In this document: in pieces, positions 10,270 to 22,379 of the stretch
Numbering within the stretch: the first letter of the stretch is position 1
How the letters are laid out: each line of letters starts with the position of its first letter
Assembly (NCBI GenBank): GCA_009829735.1
Contig: CM020620.1
Span: 15,411,186-15,475,185 of the forward strand
Direction: 5' to 3'
DNA length: 64,000 bases
From: Pyropia yezoensis
Lineage: Eukaryota; Rhodophyta; Bangiophyceae; Bangiales; Bangiaceae
Made by a program: the position numbers and the translations under genes
Notes under the pieces: model-generated
Database searches by the model: none
The model's input: the letters and a program-made list of their open reading frames with translations, nothing else
What the model was told of the DNA's origin: nothing

Positions 10270-12530
10270 GGCCCATCATAGAAGGGACGATGGGAAAGCG
10301 CCCATGGAGCGCATCCGCCGGCCGCAGAGGAAAGCACACACGTGTCGGTCGTTGCTACCACCACCGACGACTCTCCACCACCAACCCCCTCGCTCGGCGC
10401 GCCCCACTTGCCCTCAAATGAACCCCCCGCGGAAAAAAACAACTGCCGTCGCCCCCCCCTACCACCACGAGGACCAGCGCCCAGCCGGAAGGAGGACCAC
10501 CGCTCCGCCACGCACCACCACCAGGACCCCCACCAGCACCGCCCCACTCTACCCCCCCCCAGAGCAACCCCCCGATCACCCCCGCCCAAATCTCGGCCCC
10601 CCCCGACCACAGCGCGGGTGCCATGACGCAGGCAGGACTCCGGCGTTGCTGCCGCTACCGCCTCCTTGCCGCAGCCACGGCGGGGGTTGTCAATCCCCCG
10701 CGACATCCATGGCCTCCCGCCATGCCTCACGGCGCGACCGGCGTGGACACAGCGGTGGCGGCGGCGTCTGCGAGGGTGGAGTTCGCGGCGAAGGGTGTGC
10801 CGGCGGCAGAACAAAAAAGGACCATCTGTCCCCCACACCACCTCGAGCCCCAGCCCCCAGGCGGTAAACGAACCACCGCACCGCCACACACCGCCAGCAG
10901 GCCCCCAACCAGCACCCACCACGGTACACCCACAGCATCCCCCGGATCACCCTCCCCCACAGCCCCGCCGCCCCCCACAACAGCACTGCCACCGTGACGC
11001 CGCCGCGACGCCCACCTTGCCACTGCTGCCGCTTCCTTGCCGCCACCACCGCGGGGGTCGTCTCTCTCCCGCAACCGCCACGGCCGGCAGCCACGCCCCA
11101 CCGCGCCACCGGCGTGGTGGTCGCTGCGGCGGCGGCGGGGGTGGCGGCGGCGGCGGCAGCAAAAAGAGGCCGCGGCCCCCCCCCACCACCACGAGCACCA
11201 GCTCCCAGCGGGAAGAGGACCACCGCACCGCCGCGCACCGCCAGGAGCCCAACCACCAGCACCCCCCACAGCACCCCCCCCCGGAGCCTCTCCCGCAGCA
11301 CCCCCCCCCACAGCCCCGCCACCCCCCACAACAGCACCGCCGCCGTGTCGCCGCCGCGTCGCCGACCTTGCTGCCGCTGCCGCTTTCTTGCCGCCGAGAG
11401 GCGCGGGAACGGGGGCGGCGCAGGGGCAGGCGCGGGCATTGGAAAGTTCTTCACAGGCCCTTCAATGTTCAACAATGGGACAGAGAAAAACAATGCCAAG
11501 GAAAAGAGCACAAAACAATGCACGTAGAAAAGTGAGGGGTCATGAAAAACGACGGGCTGATGCAAAGAATCAAGAAAGGAAACACAAAGAATCAAAAAAC
11601 GTCGGCAGCCGCGGCGCTCACACCAGCTATGAGACAGGAGGACAGTCAAGCGCACCACAGGAGACACACTGGCAGGTAGCACGCGACGTCTGGCGACGCG
11701 GCAGGCAGACGCCATGGGCTTGGCGTGGGCGGATGGGGGTAACTGGGCGACGCCGGCCTTGCCGCCGCTGCCGCCTCCGTGCCGCGGCCGCCGCGGGGGT
11801 CGTCACCCCCCCACGACCTCCGCGGCCGGCAGCCACGCCCCACCGCGCGACCGGCGTGGCGGTGGGGATGGCGGCGGCGGCGGGGGCGGCCGTGGCAAAA
11901 AAAAGCTGCCATCGCCCCCCCCAACAACCACGAGCGCCGGCACCCAGCCAGAAAGAGGACCATCACACCGTCGCACACCTCCAATGGCCCCCCCACCGGC
12001 ACCCCGCACAGCACACCCCCCCACAGCATCCCCCCAATTACCCCCCCCCACACCCCCGCCCCCCCCCACAACAGCACCGCTGCCGTGACGCCGACGCGAC
12101 GACGATCTTGATTCTGCTGCCGCTGCCTTGCCGCCCCCACCGCGGGGGTTGTCCCTCCCCCGCAACCGCCACGGCCGGCAGCCACGCCCCACCGCGCCAC
12201 CGGCGTGGTGGTCGCTGCGGCGGCGGCGGGGGTGGCGGCGGCGGCAAAAAAAAAAAGCGGCGGCCCCCCCCCACCACCACGAGCACCAGCTCCCAGGCGG
12301 GAAGAGGACCACCGCACCGCCGCGCACCGCCAGCAGCCCCCCCACCACCACCCGCCACAGCACCCCCCCCTCGCAGCCTCTCCTGCAGCTCCCCCCCCAC
12401 ACAGCCCCGCCACCCCCCACAACAGCACCGCCGCCGTGTCGCCGCCGCGTCGCCGACCTTGCTGCCGCTGCCGCTTTCTTGCCGCCGAGAGTCGCGGGGA
12501 CGGGGGCGGGTGCCGCTGCGGAGGATGGGG
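10270..12530. repeat. G/C-rich tandem array, unit about 350-375 bp
   Basis: Units begin near 10622, 10993, 11345, 11735, 12085 and 12438, and an earlier one is partial. Each carries a TTGCCGC(C/T)GC-rich start, a CCGCGGGGGT(C/T)GTC block, a CACGCC...CGACCGGCGTGG-like segment and a C/A-rich tail ending CACCCCCCACAACAGCACC. Five unit-to-unit starts are 350-390 bp apart. The unit starting at 11345 is interrupted by the unique segment 11431-11735. The open frames over this array are long, proline/arginine-rich and present on several strands, so I do not call genes here. Confidence 0.8.
11431..12134. repeat. Right arm of the ~0.7 kb inverted repeat
   Basis: This is the reverse complement of 1-703. 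It includes a non-array segment, 11431-11735 (ending near GACGCCATGGGC), which corresponds to about 400-703 and sits inside the tandem array. With the left arm it encloses both transposase copies and the Cys/His-rich genes. Confidence 0.85.
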
Positions 12531-15060
12531 CGGGGCGATGGAAGCGCGCGGCAACGATGGCGCGTACGACGGTGGGGTGGCAGTGGCCGCAGGCGACGGG
12601 ATGCCGACGGCGGTGGGGGGGTACGGGCGGTGACCGGGAGCAGGGAGCTGGAGAGCGAGGGGGTTTTGGTGACGCAAAAAAACCAGGGGGAACATCCTGC
12701 AACGTAGCGCAGCCAAGGCCTCATTGCGTGGGGCGTACACCCTTTTCTCCCGTGCTTTTTTAGGCCCGCACGCTGTCGGGCGAGCTCAGTCGGTACGTAG
12801 CAGACTACGCCCCGCGGCATGAAAAGTGTGCTCCACTTTTCCAGGGCCGGCGAACGTTTGGCGCCGGCGTTCTGCTCCAAGTCAGGGCGCTTTGGAAAAT
12901 CTGGGACCTGGCTCTCTGTGAGTGCCCAAGACCAGCGTTGGGAAAAGCGTTGGGGACGCTGATCGTTCTTTTTGACAATGAGGGCTGACGCGCATCGCGC
13001 TTTGAAAAGATCAGAGCCTTCGTTGTGCTTTCACCTGAGACACTTCAAAAAAGCACTCAGGAGGCTCCAAAAACACAAAAGTACCGGGGCGGGGGGGGGC
13101 GGCGGCCGAGTGCCCCTGAACGGCAGTGCTGCGTCAGTCGCAGCGCCATGCCCTCGCCTCGCCCCTTTCCCCCTTCCCCCTTCCCCTCTTTCTCCCATCC
13201 AGCCCACCGTCATGGAGAATTCAAGGGGTAGCAGCGGAGGTACGAGGCTGCTCGTGACCAGTAACAGTGTGCGCCGCCCACTCCAGTGATCACCTGCGAC
13301 CTGGTGGCCGCGGGGCGCCGGGCGCAGCATACAGAGTCCGCTGGTGCCGTCTCCGCGTGGCCGCTCCGAGGGCTAATGCCGCTGCCAGTTTAGTATGGTT
13401 GTACGCCCGCTCTGGATGTAGCATGGGGGGGGGGGTGTCTAATTCTACCGGCGCCACGAGGCAGCAGCACAGAGTCGCCTGGTCAGGCGGCGTGCTCTCA
13501 TCGCCCGGCATTCCCAGACAATCCCTTCGTCACGTGGTCGTCCAGGTGGAAGAAATCAGCGAAGGCAGGCCCTGTCGTGAGGAGCGGGCAAGCTGTGTCA
13601 CCGTCAAAAGGGGGGAGGGGAGGACGGAAAGCGGCCGCCAGTCGGCAGCATCTGGCTTTAGGCAGTGGGGGGAGGGGCACAGAGGACCGCAGGGGAGAGC
13701 GTTCATTGCCCTCACCACTCTTGATACTCACAGCGACGGGAGGCGGGGCGGCTTCTCCCGCAGGACCTGCTGGACTGAGGAATGGAGGCGGTGCGCCGCA
13801 TCGAGGCGAGGTTTTTCGGGGTCCCCACAGCCAGTTCCAGTAACTTTGATCAACTTTGTCCACCTAGGGGACTCCAGGGGTAAACGGAGAGAGCGGGAAG
13901 AGTTTTTTGTGGGGGCAGGTGGTGAGACGTTGGGAAAAGGGGAAGGGAGGAAGCAAAGCGAAGTGAGCAAAGCGAAGCATCACTGTGTGGAGCTCGCCGT
14001 GAAGGCGGCGATGGCGGCAGCCGTGTAAAAAAGGCTGTTGGTGTTGCTGGCGGGGTGGAGCACGTGGCAGCGGCGGCGGAGCTGAGGTCGGGCATTGGGT
14101 GGCCAGCAACGTCGGCGGTGTGCGTGGCGGCCGTAGCGATGGGGAGGCGACCCCTGCGGCATCCCCAGGAACAGCCGTGCCGCGGTGACTGAGATGGAAG
14201 CGCAATGCTGCAACGTATCAAGCGCAGGCTGAGGCGGGGAGCGCCGAGGAGCGAGGGATGCCACTCGAGGCTGGGATTGGCTGGCAAGAAAACTGCATTT
14301 TCTGTAAGCAATGTGCTGTGACCTGCTGTGAGCTTTTCCCAGCACTCATCATTCTTCAGCAATCGGCCATAACTAGAACAGGCCCCCAACAGCTTCTAAA
14401 CGAAGCGACGATCACGATGTTCGCACCATAACGGTCTGTTGTTGTTCGAACAGTGTGATTTGGGATTTTCTGGGGATGCCTGACCACTTCGAGGGGAAAA
14501 CAGGCACCGGATGAGCGCTTCGCGCTGTTAATGACAGAGATGAACTGAGATGGAGGGAGAGCCGCCACCAGTCACGTCCGTGGTCGCCGCCGCGCCACAG
14601 GCTGCCGACGTCGCCGTGACGTCGATCATCGCCGGCAACACGTCCACCTCTGCCACAGGCCCGGCGCCCACCCCTTCGTCAGCTGCAGCGGCGGGCGCCG
14701 CCGCCGCCACTTCCCGGAGATTGCTGGGGGGCGCGCCGGCCGCCGCCGTCTCGCCAGGGGCAGCCCCCATGGCCATCGTGCCGCCCGCCACGCTGACCAT
14801 ACCCGCTGTCTTGTCCGCCGCCACCAACGCCGTCAAGGTGACGCGGCCAGCTACGCGGCCAGCGCCTGTTCCCGCCCCCCCGCCGACATCCGGTGCCAAT
14901 TCGGGTGGGGACGTGCGCCTTGCCCCCGCCGGGCGCGCATACCGGCGACTCCTCCCCCCCCCCCCCCCCCCGCCACCACCACCGCCACCGCCACCACCAC
15001 CACTGTCGCCGGCGCCGGCACTCCCACCGCCGTCGCCGCGGCTACCTCTGCTGCGCCTCC
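12531..15060. other. No supported gene
   Basis: Past the array there is mixed-composition DNA with a C run near 14946-14970 and an Ala/Pro/Thr-rich open frame from ATG 14550 that runs antisense into the next gene. I recognise no family in the longer frames at 13267-14028 or 13850-14389. Confidence 0.4.
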
Positions 15061-16554
15061 CTATTCTGCCGCCCTCTCGGGCCGCACCCCGCGGTACCAG
15101 GCCATATGACGGGGAAAGGACGGTGCACCTGTGCCCTCCATCCACGCTGCGTCCAGCTTCTGAAGTCCCCATTCGGAGATGGGCGGTCGATTTGCTTTGG
15201 CCCGGAGTAGGCGACAGTACAGTGCCACCTCCTCTCTTGACGATGCCGCCCGACAGGAAGGAGCGCGTTTGTGCTTCCGCACAAACGCAATCGCTTCCGC
15301 TACAATCTCACGCTGCCTCTGATGGGCCAACCGCTCCACCCCCGCTGCAAGCGACAGCCGCCAGTCAAAGCCCCATGCAGTGAGCTTGGACTTTTCCGCT
15401 TCGTCTTGTAGGAAGTGGGACGGGTTCGTGCGCAAGCGATGAACCGCTGCGCCAAAAGAGCGGCCCGGGCCAAACGCCTCGTCGTGGGCTTGGCCGGGTA
15501 CGATAACGTCGCCGAACTTCATCGAAAACCGTTCCAGCGCGCCGCACAGGTCTACTCCATGCGCACGTACCGCCGATGATGCATGCAGCACAGTCCGCAA
15601 GCGTGGCCGAACGGCGTTCTTCAACTCAGATAGGGGTGCACGGGCACTGTAGAGCACGTCCTCAAGGGCGTCTTCCACCGCACCGAGCTGCTAAAAGCCA
15701 AGCGCATCCCCGCTGCCGTCGAGGACGGGCAGGCACCGCCACGTGCACGCCTGTCGCGCTTCCTCCTCCTGCAGAAGCTTTTCAAAGCCGAAGGGGGCAT
15801 GACAGCAGCAGTGCTGATGAAGCCTCTGGAAGATGCCGGTGGTCGCTGGCACGCAGCGGACGACTTGTCCGACGTATACCCCTGGACCAGGTACGCGCAC
15901 AATGAGGTAGATCCCGACGTGGTAGCCGACGGCTGCTTGTCGATCTCTTGTGCAGGCGGCGTTCGGGTCCTCTCCAGGAGCAGTTGCGCGCGCGCGCAGC
16001 GCCGCCAGCGCTCCGGCCGCAATCCCTCTCTTCCAGCCGCCAATGTCGCCCAGGATGTTGTGCGCCGAGGCGACTGCAGTCACGACGGGCGGCTCAGCGT
16101 GTGGCTCCCCGTTCAGCAACTGAAGAGTCACCCTAGGGTCGCAATCGGCTGGTGCGTGAGAGTGTAGTGATGGGGATGGGGGGCAAGGGTTGAGGCGACG
16201 CCGCTTGGACGCCTCTTCCCCTGACTCGGGAGAGTCTGGTGCCGGGTGTCCCGTCTCGTCACATGAGTGGCCCACAAGACGGCGCAGCGCCGGCGCAGCC
16301 CGGCACTCGTGAGTCTCGTCGCCGTTGTGCTGGAGCAGAGTCGCTGCCAGCGCCTTCCTCCTCCGCCGCACCCGGCGAGTCTCGCCACTCTCAGCCTGCG
16401 CCAACACCAGGGTCCACCGGTCCCAGACGGCGCATGTGGGCACGCCAGCGTCGACCAGAGCGCAGGCGAGTGCCGCGTCCATCCAGGGCCGGTCCCCGTC
16501 CCGCTGCAGCACAGTGGCGAACAGTCGCTTCGGTTTCAATGAGCCAGGCAGCAC
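15061..16554 (-). pseudogene. GIY-YIG endonuclease-like protein with an in-frame stop
   Basis: One continuous minus-strand frame of about 497 codons is broken only by a TAG at 15693-15691. Just before the stop is a segment with the GIY-YIG nuclease signature: VGIYLIVRV, then VYVGQV, then RLHQH. These are the GIY strand, the YIG-like strand and the Arg/His helix. After the stop the frame continues with a helical region and a C-terminal block (FVRKHKRAPSC then LYCRLLRAKANRPPIS) resembling small helical helicase-associated-type modules. GIY-YIG domains occur in homing, repair and mobile-element nucleases. The N-terminus is uncertain: the frame is open to a TAA near 16630 but has no ATG until 16482. 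The stop could be a mutation, a base error, a short intron or recoding. Catalytic residues after the RxxxH helix are not assigned. Confidence 0.5.
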
Positions 16555-19500
16555 CGAACACTGTTGCCGCGTATCCGGTTCGCACCAGTGAATTACAATC
16601 GCCCCACCAAGGTGCCTTCTGGCATTTTATTCAGAGAAAAAAACATATGCGCGAGGTCGTGGGCATGCTGCGATGTCACCCGTTTTTTCCTCTTCAAAAA
16701 CGGACCACTCCTTCCATTTCTATAAAACAGATCTCGTTGGGGGGGGTGCACCAGTAAGACACACTTTTTCGTATGTAGCCTGGCTCTGCAGCCACAGTCC
16801 GGGAAGAAATTGTTCTCCGCTGGAACAGAAGCTCCTGAATTTTTCGCGCTCATCGCGCTCCCTTTGGTCGCTGCATCTCGCAGAGCCATGCACCCCGCTT
16901 GTACTCTTCGCTCATGTCCACGCAGCACACCTTCCTGCTCCACCGCACCACCTTCGCACTTACCGCCCCGCCTCCTTCGCGCTCCCCCCCCCCCTCCCCA
17001 TCATCATCTCCCGCTATTGCTCCTTCCCACCACTACTATCGCTCCCCTCAATGCTCTACATACGCAGCAGTCCCGATCGACCGCCAAGCTGTGGCCTTCT
17101 CCTCTCCCCCCTTGCTCCACCCCCCACCGTGAACGATTCCCCCCCTCTTCAGCTGCCCCCCCCCTTCCATCTTTCCTTCCCCTGTCTAGATGCGAATCCG
17201 CGTGGTATCTTTCATTGCCAGACGCCCACCCATGCTCGACAGCTCCGTACCCCCCCTTCCCCTCCGCGCACACCCCCCCCCCCCCCCCCCCCGTCAATTT
17301 CGGGGCCAGTGGGGTCGCGCTGCGCGTCCGTTGGCGGCTTCAGACGCGCTCTGGGTCATAGTTGTGCGTAGAAGACCCAATGGACAGAGAGAGAGCGGTC
17401 TGGAGTCCCTGAAAGGGGCATGGTGATCGTGGGAGAGCGACAAAAGTCGGAAGGGACACGAGGAGTGCGTTGGAGACGACATCCCGTTCGGCAAGAGGTC
17501 GGAGGCGATCCGGATCATATCAAACCGAGTTATTGGGGCGGCAATTGATCGATTTGACCACCTCCGCGTGCAGGCTCGAATATGCTGCGCACAGCGCATC
17601 GACTGCCCCAGTGGGGCGTTCCCTATTTTCTTGGCACCGAAAAAGAGCTGTTGAGATGGTGCGTCTAGCCATGCGTCCTGTGTATGGCGTTGACGCCATC
17701 TTGGTGTCCGAAGATTAGCTCAAAGCTCGCCAGAGTGGTCGATTCGGGCGGTCAATGCTCAGATCTTGTGTGTAAACACTGCGGGGATTGTCGATTTCCG
17801 GATTTGTGATCTACTGGTGCACTGGTGGCTTTCTGGTGCGGGACGGATATCTATCACAACAACCCACTGCCACAGCTTCACGACCTCAAGCGCGGACAGC
17901 CGCAGCGGTGGCAGGTCTCCAACAGGCTCCCCCCCTCGCCCCCTCCCCCCCCCCCCCCCGCGCGCGGATACAACTGAGCCTTGAGTAATCGGATGACATC
18001 TGTGCTGCAGCGTGCAGACAGGCGGCGCCTTTCTAGAGTTTTTTAAGTTCTGGGGTGCGGGATTTGCGCTTTGCACACTGTAATGCATTACTCTCAGGGG
18101 GGCTACATTAGAATTCCTTGTCCGCACAGTCAGGTGCTTACAATCGTAATTCAATATCTACCTCCACGGCAGGAAGTGTCTCGACGAGCATGTTGTTTCA
18201 ACAGGATTCATGCACATCGTCTTGAGCATGCTGTACATTGTTTTTCGTGCGGAGGGACATGTAAATACCGCCTGCAGGAACCGCTGCGAGGGACCCTCTC
18301 TATACATGACAGTCACGCGGTTACCGTCACTGGCTGACGCCAGATCTGCTCTGCGCTCCTCGCCCCTGGTTCCATCCCTTGTCTGCCCCCCCCCGCCCAC
18401 CGCCACTGTCGCGCCCTCCCCATTTCTCTGAGCCGTGCGCAAAGGAAGCGTGTCTGGAGAAAAGACTGGACGAGCGCCCTCCACGACCCGCTCAAGCCTG
18501 ATTGCGCCCCTCTGCACGGGCCTGTGCGCTCAGACACACGTCGTCTGTCGGCTGGTACCCTCGTTGGCAGACGGAGGGTAGGCGAGGCGGCCCCTTCCCC
18601 CCCCGGCCCCCCCCCCCCCCCCCCCCCGCCCGCTGCCCTCATTGGAGAATCTACTCGGCGGCGAGCCGTGTCACAAGCGACGATATTTTAAGGCATGCGA
18701 CCCGCAGTCCCCTGTTTCTGCGGTCCGCCGGCGTCGGCCACCCTGGCGTGTGCCCCACCCCCAACCTGCCGCCCGCCCCCCCCCCGAAAAAAGGTGCCCA
18801 CGTATGTATATAAGGCAACCCGGCTGGGTGGTGGTGGTCGACACGCGAGGTGCCCCCCTCCGTCTGGTGCGCCGGGCCTGGCAAAGCTATGAATTGAGCG
18901 GGCGGCCGCAAAACGTCTTGGACGCGGCGCCCGCCGTCGGGTCTAGACGTGGCATCGAGACTGGTCACCCAGACCCCCCCCACAAGGATTGTCGTTGGGC
19001 CTGCTCCCTAGACACACTCGTTGGTGGGCTGCCCACGCCTCCACTTTTTTTCTCTTTTGCGTGCGCCCGCGCGTGCGCCCACCCGCGCGGCGAGAGCCTG
19101 CGCAGGTGTGTAGCTACTGTGTTTCCTGTAAAACGTGGATGTTGAAGGGACGTGAGAGGTGGGATCCATTGGTCCAGACAGCGATTTTCATCACCTTACT
19201 ACTAGCACGACTACATATAGTGCTTCCTGTAAAAAATGGATGTTGACGGCACGTGAAGTATGTAGCTGCCGACTGGGAGGTGTGGGCGAGGGGGGGGCGC
19301 GGGGGGGTGGGGGTATATAGATAGAGGTCTGCGGTGGCGGACCTCCCACGGGACCATCATGGTCCCCTGGTGGGGGCCGCAGCCACCCCCCCCCCCCCCC
19401 CCGCCGCCGAGCGCCGCCATTCTTTGAACCCCTCGACGCCGGCGAGTCAACCTCCCTGGCAAGCACACCCCAACACTACCACCCTCCCCGCGCCGTCGGC

Positions 19501-21249
19501 GTCGGCCCCCTGCCGGCAGCCGTTTCCGAGCCAAGGGGAGGGGCGACCATAGGTCCACTCGGCGCCAGCCGTCTTCGCGCCCTTCCTAGCTATACTAGCA
19601 GTAAAGAGGCTGCCGGGCGGCGGCGGCGGGGGCGCGCCACCGCAGGTGACCTCCCTCTCTCCCAGTCACAGGGGGGGAGGCCCCCCGCCCCCCCCGCTTC
19701 CGCCCCCACACGCCCCACACCCGCCCAGGGTCCTCCCGGCGTGGCACGCCGATGACGCTGGCTGCAGGCCGTGGTGGCACCCCCCCCCCCCCCCAACCCC
19801 CATCGCTTTGCCCCTTTCGTCGGGAAAGTGTGCACCCGGCATGAAGCTCACGTTCATGCCGATTTCCGATCAGAGGCGATCCTCGGCATCACCGTAGGGT
19901 CATTCCCAGTTGGTCCAGGCATGAGAATGGCCCACATACGAGACTTTTCCCCGTTCACTTCCTGTTCATTGGGAATAAGAAACGTGCCTTGCCTGATGAT
20001 CTTGCATAGAGTTGGGTCAGAATATTCGATTCCGTCAGGTTTTATAGGATATCCTAAACAGCGGCAAGAAGCGCACCCGGCGCCACGACACCGGTGGCTC
20101 CCAGCACCCGGCCGTCCCGCGGCACTTGGCCACCATCACGCCGGGCAGCCTCCCGGCACCCCCCCTCCCCCCTCTGTCACCCCCCACCATGCCGCCTCAA
20201 GTCCGAAGCCACGCCTGTCAACCATCAACAGCACAGCCACTGCCCAAACCCGTCATCCCCAGCACCCCCCGGTCCACCGATCCGCCGGCGGCAGCCCACG
20301 CGTCAACACCCACCCGACCTGCCACCGCGCCGGGCATCCGTAGCGCACAAAACCCGCGAGCACCGCCTCCTCCAGAAACACACCACCCCCACGGGCAGCA
20401 CACACCCACCAGCGCTCACCTACGTGTCGTCGCCCAAAGCACCGGCCGCCGGCAACCCACTCACCAGCAGCTCACCCGCCGGCATCGACACCCCAAAGAG
20501 AAGGAACCACACCCATCCACGCCACACCGCGTCGACTGCCGGCACTGCGCTCGCCGGCAACCGACCGGCCCGTCCTGACGCCGGCCACACGGCAAGTCGC
20601 CCGCCCACGCCAGCCTACTCGTTGGACGAGTAGAGACGGCGAAAGCCAACCCGCTCATCGTCCCATCCTAGGCGACGTCCCCCCACCTGGGGCAGCCGCC
20701 GGCGGGGTAAGACTTGGAAGCAAGGGAGGTGGGTGGAGAAGAGGGGGGGGGGGGAGGGGTGAGAGCGAGAGCGGGGGTGGAGGTGAGGCGGGAGTAGAGA
20801 CGAGGGCGAGTGGCGCGAAGAGAGGGGGGGGTGAGGGCAAATCAGGAACGGCGCTGCTGCAGCTGCAGCGGGCGTCCCCCGCAACGGCGGGGAGGTGCCT
20901 GCCTCGCAACGCAACGCGTCGGCAGGGCTGCAGCCCAGCTGGGTGGTCGCGTTCGGCGGGGAGGGTGTGCCGTGGGTGCCGCCGCCCCGCTCTGCTTGGC
21001 GGCGTGTTGGGTTTCCCACCCCCCGAGTGGGACCTGCAGTCAAAACCTCGATCCGGTTTTGAGAGTCCCACACCCCAGCACGTGCCCATGAGGAGCGACT
21101 GCAGTGCCACCACCGGATTTCTGCTATCGGATTGCCCATTGGCCCAACATTCTCTGCTGACCGAGAACCCTTTCGATGCGAGAGGCTACTAGCCTCTCTC
21201 TGCTCTTGGAAGCACCATCAAACCAGATCCTACTTTCTACCGGGGGATG
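16555..21249. other. No supported gene; simple-sequence-rich DNA
   Basis: This is a long stretch with C runs near 17272, 17945, 18601, 19387 and 19780, pyrimidine-rich blocks, and AT-richer patches near 17760-18240. Open frames are short or Pro/Arg-rich and present on several strands. TATA-like strings occur near 18805 and 19312 with no convincing gene downstream. Confidence 0.4.
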
Positions 21250-21621
21250 CTTCTCAGCATGACTCTCTCTCTACATGCACACACACACACCCACATGGCA
21301 CTTTTGGGCTCGGCATAGGTGTGGCGGCTCTCACCCCGCCATGTGGTTTTTGGCTGGCGCACCGCTCCCTCCCAACGTTTACGGCGGCCGCGCGCCCCAC
21401 CGACGGGAGACGCGGCTGGCACCCGGCCGCCGCCGCCGCCGGCGGGCTCTCCCTGCCGCCGCAGCTCAGCAGCAGGCGCATCTGTGGGCGCCCGCGGCCG
21501 TTTGGCTGGCGCCGCAAGCACCGCGTCTGGCGGCGAGGCCACAGCCCGTCTGCCGGGATGGGATGGGGGATGGGATGGGATGGGATGGGGGGGGGGGGGC
21601 GGGGGGTGGCCAACGGCGGTT

Positions 21622-21686
<65 letters not shown>

Positions 21687-22348
21687 ACCCTTCCACCTTC
21701 CCCCAGAGCTGCTAGTAGTGTCACCCGCCGCTCCTGCGCGGCGAGCGGTCCCCCACCCTCACGGCAGGGCGGGAGGGCGGGTAGGTAGAGGGGGGGGTGG
21801 TGGCGCCCCCACCGGCTGGGGGGGTTGCCCACCAGTGGCTCCCCACCCCGTGGCCCGCAGCGGCAACGACCCCCCGCCCCCCCCCCACCCACCCACCCAC
21901 CCACCCACCCACCCACCCACCCACCCACCCACCCACCCACCCACCCACCCACCCACCCCCGTTCCTCCCATTCCCCCCCCCACCCCCTTCCCTCCCACCC
22001 GTATCTACCCCCGGCCTAGGCGGCACGCACGTTGCGGCCGGTGGCCACAGCGGCGGCAGCAGCGGCGGCCGGCGCGGCTGTCATCCCCACCACCGCCCCC
22101 CCTCCCCCTCCCCCCCCCCCTCCCCTCCCCCCCACCCCCCCCTTCCTCCCCTCCCCTCCCCCTCCACCCTCCCCTCCCCACCCCCCCGCTCCCCCCCCCC
22201 GCCCCCCCCGCTCGCCCCCCCCCCCCCCGCCAGCAACCCTCTGTGGTCATCACACACCTCCCCGCTGGCCGCGCGACACACACACACGCCCCAACCCCCC
22301 CAGCACCCGCGGCGGCGGCGGCCTCGCCGTGCTCGCTTCCCACTCCCC

Positions 22349-22379
<31 letters not shown>

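Noticed and set aside
10304..12763. Long Pro/Arg-rich open frames on both strands across the tandem array
   Set aside because: Frames exist in up to six phases at once, with array periodicity and no domains. High GC removes stop codons, so these are composition artefacts.
14550..15383. ATG-started Ala/Pro/Thr-rich ORF of 277 codons
   Set aside because: It contains a C run, has no domain and overlaps the more gene-like GIY-YIG frame antisense. It could be real but cannot be supported.
18800..18830. TATA-like TATGTATATAAGG as a promoter
   Set aside because: No plausible gene follows within reach.
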